64,000 bases of DNA, from positions 682,001 to 746,000 of the forward strand of contig OZ251244.1 in assembly GCA_965240325.2 (NCBI GenBank). The letters run 5' to 3'. This document shows positions 41,164 to 50,548 of this stretch, in pieces (the first letter of the stretch is position 1; every line of letters starts with the position of its first letter). The notes under the pieces are model-generated. The model was not told the DNA's origin. It ran no database searches and was given only the letters and a program-made list of their open reading frames with translations. The position numbers and the translations under genes were made by a program. This DNA is from Rebecca billardiae RCC1528. Lineage: Eukaryota; Haptophyta.

Positions 41164-41835
41164 ATGAGCGTGCTGGGCAAGAGGGCGGCGCCAGAGAGCT
41201 GCAGTGCTCTTCGCCGCTGGGCCGTGTACGACCAGTCCTGCTTCATCCGCGACGCGGGACCGGGTGCACTGCCCGACTGGGCGTGGCTCTTTGCGACCAG
41301 CTACGGCGCGGGCGGGCCGATCACCGCGCGGATGGCTGCGAGCATGCACCACATGTGCACGTTCCTTGCGCGCGACGTCCTCGCGCAGGGCGACGCGCCG
41401 CCGTACCTGCCGCCTGCCGCCGCCGGCTACTGGCGGAGCGCACCTGGCTGGGCGGAGTGCTTTGCTGAGTGCTTCCGCCGGCTCGCACTGCGGCTTCGCA
41501 CTGGCTCGCTGCCCGTCGCCAACTGCCGGGCGGAGGCGGTGGCGCTGGTCGCCACCCTCGAGGCGGTGAAGAATTGCTACGAGCCGTACTACCTCGGCTC
41601 ACTCCACGCGCTGCCGTCCGCTCCCGCGGACACCGACTATGGCAGCGTGCTCGCGGCGTGTGTGCCTGCTGTTGCGCTTGAATGGCGCGCAGACGAAACA
41701 GCCGAGTGCTGGTTCCGCCTGTTCGACGCCGGTGCCGGGCCGGACGAGCTGGACGAGGTGCGTGCCCTCGACGCCAGCCGTCATGGCCCGTGTGCCCGCG
41801 TCTGCCGCGTGGAGCAGCCTGTCTCCTCGTCGTAG
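41164..41835 (+). CDS. Hypothetical protein (223 residues)
   Basis: Open from ATG 41164 (MSVLGKRAAPESC). It is a compact, non-repetitive, Cys/Trp/aromatic-rich sequence (RRWAVYDQSCFIRDAGPGAL, YWRSAPGWAECFAECFRRLA, LEAVKNCYEPYYLGSLHALP), so very likely a real folded protein. No signal peptide or family is recognised. The frame extends upstream only from a TTG. Confidence 0.6.
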   Translation: MSVLGKRAAPESCSALRRWAVYDQSCFIRDAGPGALPDWAWLFATSYGAGGPITARMAASMHHMCTFLARDVLAQGDAPPYLPPAAAGYWRSAPGWAECFAECFRRLALRLRTGSLPVANCRAEAVALVATLEAVKNCYEPYYLGSLHALPSAPADTDYGSVLAACVPAVALEWRADETAECWFRLFDAGAGPDELDEVRALDASRHGPCARVCRVEQPVSSS

Positions 41836-42756
41836 CCGTCTTGCTTCTTCATCCGACATTGAACATTCGTCTCGGGACGGCGATGGCAGACGACTGACTG
41901 GGGTGGGGACTGCCCGGAGCAATCTGGCAACGCATCGTCGACGGTTCGCCTCATCGTGCTCAACGGCTATCACTGCTCATTGTGGGCGCACTGCTCGGGC
42001 AACGGCTCAGCCCATGGCACAGCGACACCGTCTCCGCGGCACCCGGCTGGCGGCGTGACCGTTATCGCGGGCGCCGCGGCCACCGCAGTGATGTCAGGCT
42101 GCCATTCGGCATATGATTCATCTGAGTAACTCGCGGCCCGGCGAGGTAAACGCGTAATTCATCATACATCAGCTATTGTAGTGCTGTCGACGCGAGTAGA
42201 CGACTCATCGGCAGCAGCAGATGAAACGATGACCAGTCTGCGTTCGGACCGTGACGAGTTTCAAGGCGGCAGCCGAACTCAGATAATAATAAGTATTATA
42301 CTATTAATAAATTAATAAGTACTAATAAGCAGTAACTAATACTAATACATTATATATATAAAGTGACCGTGACTGAGTGCATGACTTAGCTTACGTCTTA
42401 CCGCGGGCCGCCGGCGACGGGCGGCGACCGCGGCGGCGGGCGGGTCACCCGTTGCGTACCACCCGCGGTGAGTCACCGGACTCGTCACCGGTCACTCCGA
42501 CGGTCCGAGCCCGAGGCCCGGCGACCGCGCGGCGGGCGCGCGCTGCCCCGGACTCTTTCTCTTAGTGCCAGGGCGCGGGCCCGGGCTCGGGGGGGCGATT
42601 CCGCGGAGTCATGCTGCCAGCGCATCAACGCCGCAGCACTATTCAGTCGACATCATACCGGAGCAGTGTGCCCGACTGATGAAGCGCCTCCGAGGACCTC
42701 CAATCTGATAGTGATACTGATACCCTCGCGCCTCGTCCGTCAGTCAGTACGTGCCT
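41836..42756. other. Intergenic, no gene recognised
   Basis: Contains AT-rich TAATAAGTATTATACTATTA-like sequence near 42285-42360. The remaining frames are short. It lies between two convergent genes. Confidence 0.45.
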
Positions 42757-44172
42757 TCACTGCCTGGCGGCTGCGTACCGTGCGGCGCCGCGTGCGACTG
42801 CTGCTGTCGCGGAGTCGCCGCCATCGCGCAGGTTCTGGTGGCTGCCAGCGGGGCGCACCGCCACGGGCTTAGCGTTCGCGATTGCCAACGCGGGGCCCGG
42901 CGTCGGCGCGGCCGGCTGCTGGCTGCTCAACTCGGACAGCAGCGCGTCCAGGTCCTCGCCGCGCGCCGCCATCGCCTCGCGCACCGAGTTCAAGTCGGCG
43001 TCGAGCCGCTGCAACGCTGCAGCGTACACGAAGTCATCCAGCTCAGTGAGCCCACGAATGTCGCGCATCAGCGAGACGGGGACGTGCACGCTGTCCGTGT
43101 GCGTGCCCCATGTTCTCGCCTGGGAGGAGCCGCGCGCCGTGTGCACCGCCCGCCTCCGCGCCTCTGCCGCGACCAACGGTGGCAGCCCCATGCGCTCGAT
43201 CAAAACGACGAGCAGAGCACTCATGTAGGCAGTCGTCCCGACCGCGTACGCGTGCTCGATGCGCGCGTGTGCGAGGCGCACGGCGGCGCGGCGTGACGTG
43301 GTGTCAGCGTGCTCCACGCCGCACAAGCACTTGGCGCGAGCGGAAGCCCCCTTGCCCATCGCCTTCGTCTGCCCCGGCGCACGCGGCACATCGCACGACG
43401 AGCCGAGGTTGACCGTCTGATAATTCAGCGGGTGCATGCGGCAGGTGCTTCGGAGCATCTCCTCCGCGGGGTGGAGGCAGCCGAGGCCCTTGCCGGCGAG
43501 GTCGCTGCGCACGTCGGCCCAACGGTGCACCCACGTGGCCAGGCTCTCGTTCATCTTTCCGTGCCCACGATGCGCGGAGCGTTTCTGTGTGCACATCTCG
43601 TGCATGCTCACGACGTGCTCGATCGGCTCTCGTGCGAGCAACAGCACGCGCACAGCGGGCTGATTCGGGGCGATGACATTCGAGAGGAAGGAAGCGGAGT
43701 AGGCGATCTCAATACCCATCGCAATTTCAATCTCGTCGCGCCGTCTCCGCTCTCTCCGACCTGCCTGCCGACTACCGGCGCCACCATGAAAGCTCGTGGC
43801 CCCGAGATGCTTCGCCTCCACGGCCGCGACGCCGTCGAGGTCTGAGCGGAAGGAGGAGCCACCGGTCTTCGAGACGTGGTAGAAGAGGTAGAGCGGCAAG
43901 ATCCCGGGGGGGCGCTCGGAGCATGGGGCTAACGCCAGATGGCGCTTTGCGACGTACGAGGCTTCGACGTTGAAGTCAGGTTGGCTCTCGTTTTCCGCGC
44001 GCGCGGTGCAGCGCACGCCCGGCGGAAAGCCCATGCCGGCAACCAGCACGGGGCGGCAGGCCAAGCCATTCGTGCCGACGCGACAGCACTCGCCCGGTGC
44101 GAGCTCCGGAGCGCACAGTCCCTGCTGTGCGCTCACGAGCGGGAGCAGCGCCGGCACCCACATTCCGAACAT
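42757..44172 (-). CDS. Secretory-pathway sulfotransferase-like protein
   Basis: 471 residues in one exon from ATG 44172 (MFGMWVPALLPLVSAQQG), which reads as a signal peptide or anchor. A Cys-rich N-terminal part (CAPELAPGECCRVG) precedes LYLFYHVSKTGGSSFRSDL near residue 97, the PAPS 5'-phosphosulfate loop. VRVLLLAREPIEHVVSMHEM near residue 180 fits the 3'-phosphate-binding motif, as in glycan O-sulfotransferases. A conserved CLCGVEH segment and a helical C-terminus with a low-complexity tail follow. It is the second sulfotransferase in the window but is not closely similar to the one at 7317. Dispersed repeat A sits 17 bp upstream of the ATG. Substrate unknown. Confidence 0.75.
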   Translation of the reverse strand: MFGMWVPALLPLVSAQQGLCAPELAPGECCRVGTNGLACRPVLVAGMGFPPGVRCTARAENESQPDFNVEASYVAKRHLALAPCSERPPGILPLYLFYHVSKTGGSSFRSDLDGVAAVEAKHLGATSFHGGAGSRQAGRRERRRRDEIEIAMGIEIAYSASFLSNVIAPNQPAVRVLLLAREPIEHVVSMHEMCTQKRSAHRGHGKMNESLATWVHRWADVRSDLAGKGLGCLHPAEEMLRSTCRMHPLNYQTVNLGSSCDVPRAPGQTKAMGKGASARAKCLCGVEHADTTSRRAAVRLAHARIEHAYAVGTTAYMSALLVVLIERMGLPPLVAAEARRRAVHTARGSSQARTWGTHTDSVHVPVSLMRDIRGLTELDDFVYAAALQRLDADLNSVREAMAARGEDLDALLSELSSQQPAAPTPGPALAIANAKPVAVRPAGSHQNLRDGGDSATAAVARGAARYAAARQ

Positions 44173-44188
44173 GCGCGGATGCGCAGAG

Positions 44189-44319
44189 TACAGTTTACTA
44201 AGAATAAGAGACGGGGGCTGGCCAGGGTAGGGCTGGAGACTTCGGCCGCCAGTCTGATCACCCGGAGCCCGTTATAAAGGGGAATTTAGAGCACACAGCT
44301 CAGGCAGGCGAGATTACAG
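44189..44319 (-). repeat. Repeat A, copy 3, split by a 78-bp insertion of repeat B
   Basis: 44189-44212 and 44291-44319 are the two halves of repeat A, inverted. Between them, 44213-44290 contains repeat B (TTCGGCCGCCAGTCTGATCA, CCCGTTATAAAGGGGAATTT), also found at 48919-48977. This is a nested insertion. Confidence 0.8.
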
Positions 44320-44728
44320 ACAGTAGTGCCGCAGACTGAATCGTGCTGCATGATTCAGCATGCTGCATGCAGGACCATGTTCAATATATATTATGTGGCG
44401 TTATATATAACGCAGTTATAACCGATAATGTGTCGGGAGGCTGGAAGGTGATGCGTCGCTGGTGGGCCAAGGGCCTCCATCGTCTACTTGATCCTGCAGG
44501 TAACATGATCTAGTTCAAGTTGCTACGTGGCAACGTGCTGCTACCCAATCCGGATAGCGGTACCCGGCGCATCGGCCTAGTTTCCAGCAGAGACCATCCC
44601 TCGGACAAGCTTTCCGGCGTTATCATCATCATGGCAGCTGCCTCCTTTCATATCGGCCTACTACCCCGCTTGCTCCTTCGGTAAAGCAAGAGCCGTGGGT
44701 AAACTCCGTAAAGTACCGTTGGGCCCGA

Positions 44729-45001
44729 AGGGGCTTACAAAATACCACTGGGGGCGAAACACAGCCGTCGGATGCGAGGCTCCTGAGACGGACAGTGTCC
44801 GGTCAGTGGAAAACACTGTGGGGGAAGTTTGAATCCGGGAAAGCGGGTAATCTGTCGAGCCATCTCAAGTTCTTTCAAGTCAGCATTCCGGTCTTTTTTT
44901 CATACGAGCGGCTCCCGGACGCTGTCCGTCTCAGGAGCCTCGCATCCGACGGGGCTCCTCACTGGCGCTTTCGCCCCCAGTGGTACTTTTGTAAGCCCCT
45001 C
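44729..45001. repeat. Foldback IR5, MITE-like (about 273 bp)
   Basis: Ends AGGGGCTTACAAAA and complement. Arms 44729-44803 and 44910-45001 share GGATGCGAGGCTCCTGAGAC and CCACTGGGGGCGAAA in inverse orientation. It has no coding potential. The 300 bp upstream (44320-44728) hold no gene. Confidence 0.75.
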
Positions 45002-45869
45002 AGTGCACTCTCCGCACGACTAGGTTGGCGGTGCTCGAGATCCAGCAGTATCTGAGATCGGCAAGTCCGCTATACAGACAGTACACTAACACGCGGTTTG
45101 CGAGTGTCGTGGCTTATACTGCTGTCTGAAAGTTGGCTACTACTCGCGGCAACGCGCCCCTCACCTGCCTGCGCCGGTCTGTTTAAAACATAGTAAACTG
45201 TAATCCGAAGCCGTGACCGACCCGTTGCAAGCGTGAGCGCCGAAAAAACGACACTTCTACTGCGGCCTAGAGTGACGATAGTCTTGCCGGCGGCGGCGGC
45301 GGCGGCGGGAGCGTGACAGTGCGTCTACCATCACCTTCCGTTTAGCGCGCTACGCCGCGCGTGCCGGGTAGTGCCCCCGGCCCGCCGCAGCAGCAGTCGA
45401 AAAGTAGTGAAGAGACGATGACCGCGGACGCAGTGCCGCAGTACAGCCTGCATCCACTTGCAGCGCGGCGCGCACTGTACGGTTGCACTTGCAGCGCTCG
45501 CGCTCAGCGAGCATGGGCGTGCGCTCAGGCGTGTCAAGTGCTGTGTCGTCGGCGCGCTTTCGCCTGCCACCTCGCGCACCCGTGCACGCAGCTTCATCGT
45601 CTTCATGAGGACTGCTGTGCTGCTGTCGCCATCACCCGAGTCTGCGGTCGCGCGGCGCGCGCGGTGGCAGCTGTGCACCGCAGAGTGTCACCGCTGCTGC
45701 TTCGCAGCAGTCGTCAGCAGTTGCGTCGTCATCCTCCTCGTCGTCGGCTTCCACTGCCGCAAGAGGGAACGCTGCCAAAGCTGCAGTTGGGAGGCAAGCC
45801 CTTCTCTCTTCCCACCGCGGCGCGCGCGTTGTGACAGCCCTCCCCGTTTGGCTTCTCTTGACCACCTGC
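45002..45869. other. Intergenic, no gene recognised
   Basis: Contains a further TAGTAAACTGTA at 45190-45201, a (GGC)7-like run near 45290, and short frames with no recognisable protein. Confidence 0.4.
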
Positions 45870-46019
45870 TGAGGGTTTTGCAGCTCGATCTCGGCAACGG
45901 CACCACCTGGCGACGAACGGATTGGATTGGTGCACGGGGAATTGGATTCCCCGTGCACCAATCCGCTCGGTTCGTCGCGCCCGGCCGCCATCGCCCAGCG
46001 CTAGTTGCAAAACCGTATT
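45870..46019. repeat. Long near-perfect hairpin with 7-nt loop (IR6)
   Basis: Arms of about 70 bp (45871-45940 and 45948-46019) pair with roughly three-quarters identity. The 15 bp next to the loop are perfect (ATTGGTGCACGGGGA and complement). It could be a very short foldback element or a small-RNA precursor. Sequence alone cannot decide. Confidence 0.75.
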
Positions 46020-46648
46020 TTCACCGGTACGTCGCATTTTCACCGACCTACGGGACCTCACTCGACACTCACCCGTGCAACGGGTCGACCCCGTTCGCGG
46101 ACGCGGGCCGTGCCCCGTTCGCGGACGCGGGCGGCCGCGGCGAGACTGTCCCGTGTCCGCGAGAGGCGTGAGACTGGCCCACTGACCGCGTATTATATAT
46201 ATATACGGCGCCCGGTCATCCGAGCAGTGACGGCAGGACCGGGAGCGAGGCTGACTGCGGAGCACGCCGTGACGCCGTCGGAGCACGCCGTCCGGCGCGC
46301 CGCCGGCCGCGACCGCGGGCGCGTGGCGCGTGTCGGGCCGGCGCGGTCACTGGCGACCGTCAGCATGATTCACACAACTTACTACCGCGAATCGAAAATT
46401 CAGACCCGCCAAATCGGCCTGCCGGCCGGCGCCGCGACGGCCGCGAGTGACGTATCTGGCTGAAATTCTGTCGGTATGCCGATCCGCCACCGGGTGCGCT
46501 GTCAGTCGGCGCGGGGGCACTCTCGGGGCCAGTTCGGCAGCGCGGGCCGGGCCCGGCCCTGGGGGCTCCCGGCAGCTGTGGCCCGGGCGGGACGCCTATA
46601 TTTCCGCGTCGCACGCCTCCGCTGCCGGCTGCGCTCGTGGCTTGCGGC
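46020..46648. other. Intergenic, no gene recognised
   Basis: Contains tandem GTTCGCGGACGCGGGC words near 46090-46135 and a TATATATATA patch near 46193-46205. Confidence 0.4.
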
Positions 46649-47038
46649 TCACGCGTTGCCCATGAAGCGGTTGATCATCACCGGCATCGAGTCGATGAAG
46701 CCCGCGGCGAATCGTGCGCCCTTCAGGCCCTGGTCGGCCGTGTGCAGGTGGTCCGTGTGATCGGCGTGATTGCTCGCCCCGAGGTACGTCGGGTCCGACT
46801 CCTCCGCTCCGATCTGCTCCTGGACACCGCCGTCGACGATCGAGAGCAGGCTGCCGAGCATGCCCATGCCGACGTGCATACCCTGCATCGAGTCGTCAGA
46901 CAGGCCCGCGGCGAGCCTGTGCTCGTGGTTGCACGCGTGCTCGAGCTGACGGTTCTCCCTGCGGTTGTGCCCTGTGCCGAGCAGGTCGCACGCGGAAGGC
47001 GAGCTCTCCGCGGGGGCTGGAGCCTCGGCCGATGCCAT
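46649..47038 (-). CDS. Small hypothetical protein (129 residues)
   Basis: ATG 47038 (MASAEAPAPAESSPSACDLL). Non-repetitive sequence with His- and Met-rich parts (QLEHACNHEHRLAAGLSDDS, MQGMHVGMGMLGSLLSIVDG, FAAGFIDSMPVMINRFMGNA). It looks like a real small protein. No family, signal peptide or membrane span recognised. Divergent from cyclophilin, 181 bp between ATGs. Confidence 0.5.
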   Translation of the reverse strand: MASAEAPAPAESSPSACDLLGTGHNRRENRQLEHACNHEHRLAAGLSDDSMQGMHVGMGMLGSLLSIVDGGVQEQIGAEESDPTYLGASNHADHTDHLHTADQGLKGARFAAGFIDSMPVMINRFMGNA

Positions 47039-47219
47039 CCTCGTCGAATGCGTGCTGCTTCAACGCTCAGGGCCGGGCGGCAGATGGACGATGGTGCCGG
47101 TTGAGTTTCATCCGGCGCTTTCCTTGGTTGGAAGGGCGTGGGATGGAGCAGTTGCTATTCCGGTAGGAAAGTTTCGTCTACGTACTATTGTACAGTAGAT
47201 AGGTTATTCCCTGTCGACG
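47039..47219. promoter_or_regulatory. Divergent intergenic region, hypothetical / cyclophilin
   Basis: 181 bp. TACTATTGTACAGTAGATAG near 47185 contains a small inverted repeat (CTATTGTACAGTAG) 22-36 bp before the cyclophilin ATG. Confidence 0.4.
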
Positions 47220-47917
47220 ATGGCGGCGCTCTCGGCGCTCGTCGCCTTGTTGGGCCTCTGGCCAGCGCTGCCCGTGCATCCGCAGGCCGAGGTGACCGAC
47301 CGCGTGTACTTCGATGTGACTATCGGCGGTGAATCGGCCGGCCGCATCGTCATCGGCCTGTACGGCACGACAGTACCGCGGACTGTAAAGAACTTCCTCC
47401 ACCTATGCGCAGGCGACCGCCTCGGCAAGAAGGGTCGCGCCCTGGAGTACAAGGGCTCCAAGTTCCACCGAATCATTCCAAACTTCATGCTTCAGGGCGG
47501 CGACTTCACGCGCGGCGATGGGCGTGGCGGCGAGAGCATCTACGGCCGCACGTTTGGTGCGAGCAGCGCCACAAGTGCTGCTGCATGCATGTGCTGCCGC
47601 GTGCTCACACCAGCACGTGCGCGTGCGCCCGCCCATGTGCATGTGTCGCGCGTCGACCCGCAGCGGACGAGAGCTTCGCCCTCAAGCACCTTGGGCCCGG
47701 CACCCTCTCTATGGCGAACGCCGGCCCGGACTCAAATGGCTCGCAGTTCTTCATCACGACGGTGCCCACGCCGTGGCTCGATGGGAAGCATGTTGTCTTC
47801 GGTGCGGTTGCAGAGGGCATGGACGTGGTGCGTGCCATCGAGCGCGAGGGCTCGCGCTCAGGGCAGCCGAAGCGCCAAGTGGTCATCTCGAATGCGGGCG
47901 TGCTCTCCCGATCATGA
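47220..47917 (+). CDS. Secreted/ER cyclophilin-type peptidyl-prolyl isomerase, 2 exons
   Basis: Exons 47220-47556 and 47664-47917 give 196 residues. The N-terminus [20 protein letters not shown] is a signal peptide, placing it with cyclophilin-B-like ER/secreted enzymes. Active-site features are intact: [20 protein letters not shown] with the catalytic Arg, [20 protein letters not shown], and [12 protein letters not shown] with the cyclosporin-contact Trp. It catalyses proline isomerisation during folding. There is no ER-retention signal at the C-terminus (AGVLSRS), so it may be secreted. The intron interrupts the codon after GRTF and resolves to [10 protein letters not shown]. Confidence 0.92.
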
Positions 47918-48239
47918 CCCGGTGCTTTCCGACCAACTCCAGCGCCGTGCCCAGCCGCTTCCGCAGCTCCGCCTACCCACTTTCGGCTTTGAGGAGTTGG
48001 AAATGGGACTCATGTCGTGGCAAAAGCCGGCAACTATGAACGACGACCGCACAGCGCACACTCCGCAGCACGAGACGCGCATACGCGCGTGTCCTTCGGC
48101 CTGGCGCGTGGGCACGGCCGGCGCCGCCGCCCCGCCGGGCTACGACGGGCCCGCGCGCGGTCCGAGTCAGTCACGGACACGGTGCCGGGACGACACTGTA
48201 AGTGTCTGTAATCTGTATCATTGCGCGCGCCAGAGGCAT
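47918..48239. other. 3' flank of cyclophilin gene, no gene
   Basis: No recognisable frame. Repeat H begins at about 48240. Confidence 0.4.
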
Positions 48240-48330
48240 CAGCCACAGTCAGGGACAGCCAGTGACCCTATGGGGGGGGGGGGGGGGGGGGGGGGGGTGC
48301 ATTCAACGGAACCCCTGGCAGCCAGACGGG
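48240..48330 (+). repeat. Dispersed repeat H, copy 2, with a G26 homopolymer
   Basis: Shares CACAGTCAGGGAC, GTGACCCTATGGGG and GTGCATTC with 38793-38852 (inverse). The G run at 48272-48297 is 26 bp here. It is quadruplex-capable, and run length may be an assembly artefact. Confidence 0.75.
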
Positions 48331-48782
48331 GCGATGGCTCTGCTGGCTTGGCGGTTGACCCCTGCCAGCCATGAGACGGGCGTCACTGTGTCTGTGAGCT
48401 CCTTCATGAAGTCACTCGTAAAAACTGCACAGGAGGACCTCAATGGATGCCTAGATGATGACTTCAGAGCGATATTGGGCCAACAAGCACTTCCTCTCTC
48501 TCTCTCTATATATATAGTTCAGACTCTATTGTTACTCGATGTATTTACCCATTTCAGACTCTGGTCAGAACACGGTCCGGGAGCCGGATCCGGATGCATA
48601 CGTAGCTATTGGAAATATGTCACCGGACTGGGTAAATAGCTATGAAAAATAGAGTCTGAACTAGTCACAAACTGATTTTCACACCCTGGGCACTTATTGG
48701 CCATTCATAGCAGCAACCCTGAACCCCACTTGGGGCCCTGTGGGACACTTCGGGCGCTCATTCGCCGCAGGAATGCGATGAT

Positions 48783-48833
48783 CATTTTCGGTACGCCCGG
48801 TTTCTATGACCGGACTGGCAGGGGTCAACCGGA
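48783..48833 (+). repeat. Dispersed repeat C, copy 2
   Basis: Nearly identical to 37729-37779. The flanking 48331-48782 holds no gene, only TCTCTCTATATATA and CACACTTCGG-type words. Confidence 0.85.
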
Positions 48834-48918
48834 GCCAGAGCCCGATGTGAGGGTACCAATCGAAAGCCCGATCTGTCCGCCGGGCCGGGGCTGGCGGACG
48901 AAGCCGCAGTTTGATTCG

Positions 48919-48977
48919 GGGCTGGAGGCTTCGGCCGCCAGTCTGATCACCCGGAGCCCGTTATAAAGGGGAATTTA
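48919..48977 (+). repeat. Dispersed repeat B, copy 2
   Basis: Shares GGCCGCCAGTCTGATCACCC and CGTTATAAAGGGGAATTTA with the insertion at 44231-44288, same orientation. Confidence 0.85.
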
Positions 48978-49054
48978 ACAGTAGGCGTCAGAGTCAGCAA
49001 CTCAGCAAGCTGTCTGTAGCAGCAGATCGAGCAGCAGAGACAAACATGAAACAA

Positions 49055-49057
<3 letters not shown>

Positions 49058-49139
<82 letters not shown>
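49058..49139. repeat. (TA)41 microsatellite
   Basis: Pure TA run of about 82 bp, followed by TTAACGACGTGG at 49141-49152. Confidence 0.95.
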
Positions 49140-49140
<1 letters not shown>

Positions 49141-49179
49141 TTAACGACGTGGCTAATACGTACTTTCCTTGTCCTTGAT

Positions 49180-49825
49180 TGAAGTTGAACGCGTCGTCAC
49201 AGTCGAACACGGAGGACTCCATCGTGCTGAACTTTTTATTTTTTGGCGCTCCCGGACCGGTCTCCCGCACGAAGTGACGATGGATGGACTCATGGACATG
49301 GAGCTAGCCGCGGCGGGCGAGGAGGCGAGACGTCTGGAGGCCCTGATCAGGGCGCACCCGCTGGTGGGCGGCGGCACCTTGTCGCGCTCGCGCCCCGGGT
49401 GCACGTTCGTGCACTTGGAGTTATCGATGAGCGAGAAGCTGCTCGTCAACTCGAGCGAGCTGCGCGCTGTCCACGTCGAGCTCACTCCGCCTGGCCGCGC
49501 GCCTTGAGCTCGCGGCGGAGCGGGCGGGTGCAGGAGCTTGTCGGCGTCGAGCTGCTTGCGCTCCGGGCCGCGCCGTCAGCTCGTAGTGGCGCGGGCATGC
49601 GCACGAGCTCGTGCTTGGCTGCAGCTCCTCAGAGGACAGCCACAGCTGGCCGGCTCACTCGGGCTCAGAGTGAGGTCCGCGCGACGGCGCCGCCGAGGTC
49701 GGAGGCCAGCGGCGGCCGCGCCGCAGCGGTCGATGCGTCGCTTGATCCTGCACTGCGCTACGGCTTGACTCGCAAGGGAGACGCCGAGATCAGGGCTGCG
49801 TGCGAGGCGTCGCATGGTCGTTAAA
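49180..49825 (+). pseudogene. Gene relic J, copy 2
   Basis: Second copy of the relic at 38015-38700, opposite orientation. It starts ERVVTVEHGGLHRAELF and continues EALIRAHPLVGGGTLSRSRP, EKLLVNSSELRAVHVEL and DPALRYGLTRKGDAEIRAAC. Several frame breaks differ from copy 1, so each decayed independently. Confidence 0.5.
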
Positions 49826-50548
49826 CTTCGTTAAACGCAGTAACTTACTAGTGCCAATATGAATAACCCCACGACATATATCTATCTTCAGAACGATTAC
49901 ACGCGGACTTCCGGTAGCGATCCGGATGCACCCATTAGATAGCTATTGGGAATATGGCACCGCGGACTACTGGGTAAATAGCTATATGATTATGAACAAT
50001 TATAATAATAGCGCAGAGTCTGAAGTCGTAGTCACAAACTGAGTTTCACACGGTGTCCGCCTGGCGGGCACTAGTACTAATTATAAGATGGCCATCCGAT
50101 CGACATGATAGCGCAACCCTACTTGGGGCCCTCGGCCGGAAACAGTTCGTCGGGCGTATATATTCATTCGGCGGCCGCAGCAGGACGATAAGTGCTGCTC
50201 GGATCGGAATCGTGCGGATAATCGTGCGCGCGTGGCGAAGTGGCGTATACGGCCCGGGGCCGCCAGAATGTATAGCTAGACGATATCACGATATCATCAT
50301 TTTTGGCGCCGCCGGTCGTCGTCGCTGACGGCCGATGCGGCATGCGCCGTACTAGCGCTGAGCCGCTCAGAGATATATGAGATATGCCGCGTAGAGTACC
50401 GTCGTACGCTGTCAAGCAGTACGGCAGTACGCGGGCGGCCCGCCGGCCCCGCCGCGGCCTTTCTATCAGACCGGCGGACTGGCAGGGCGGGGCGCCAACC
50501 GGAGCCAGAGCCTAGCATATCAGCCGTAGTATATCGTCATCATCATCA
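49826..50548. other. Intergenic repeat field, no gene
   Basis: Contains a diverged repeat C (ACCGGCGGACTGGCAGG... near 50463) and AT-rich TATAATAATAGC-type words near 50000. No gene recognised. Confidence 0.45.

Noticed and set aside
45361-46171. Two overlapping plus-strand frames (157 and 237 codons)
   Set aside because: Cys/Arg/Ser-rich without recognisable motifs, and the second runs through hairpin IR6.
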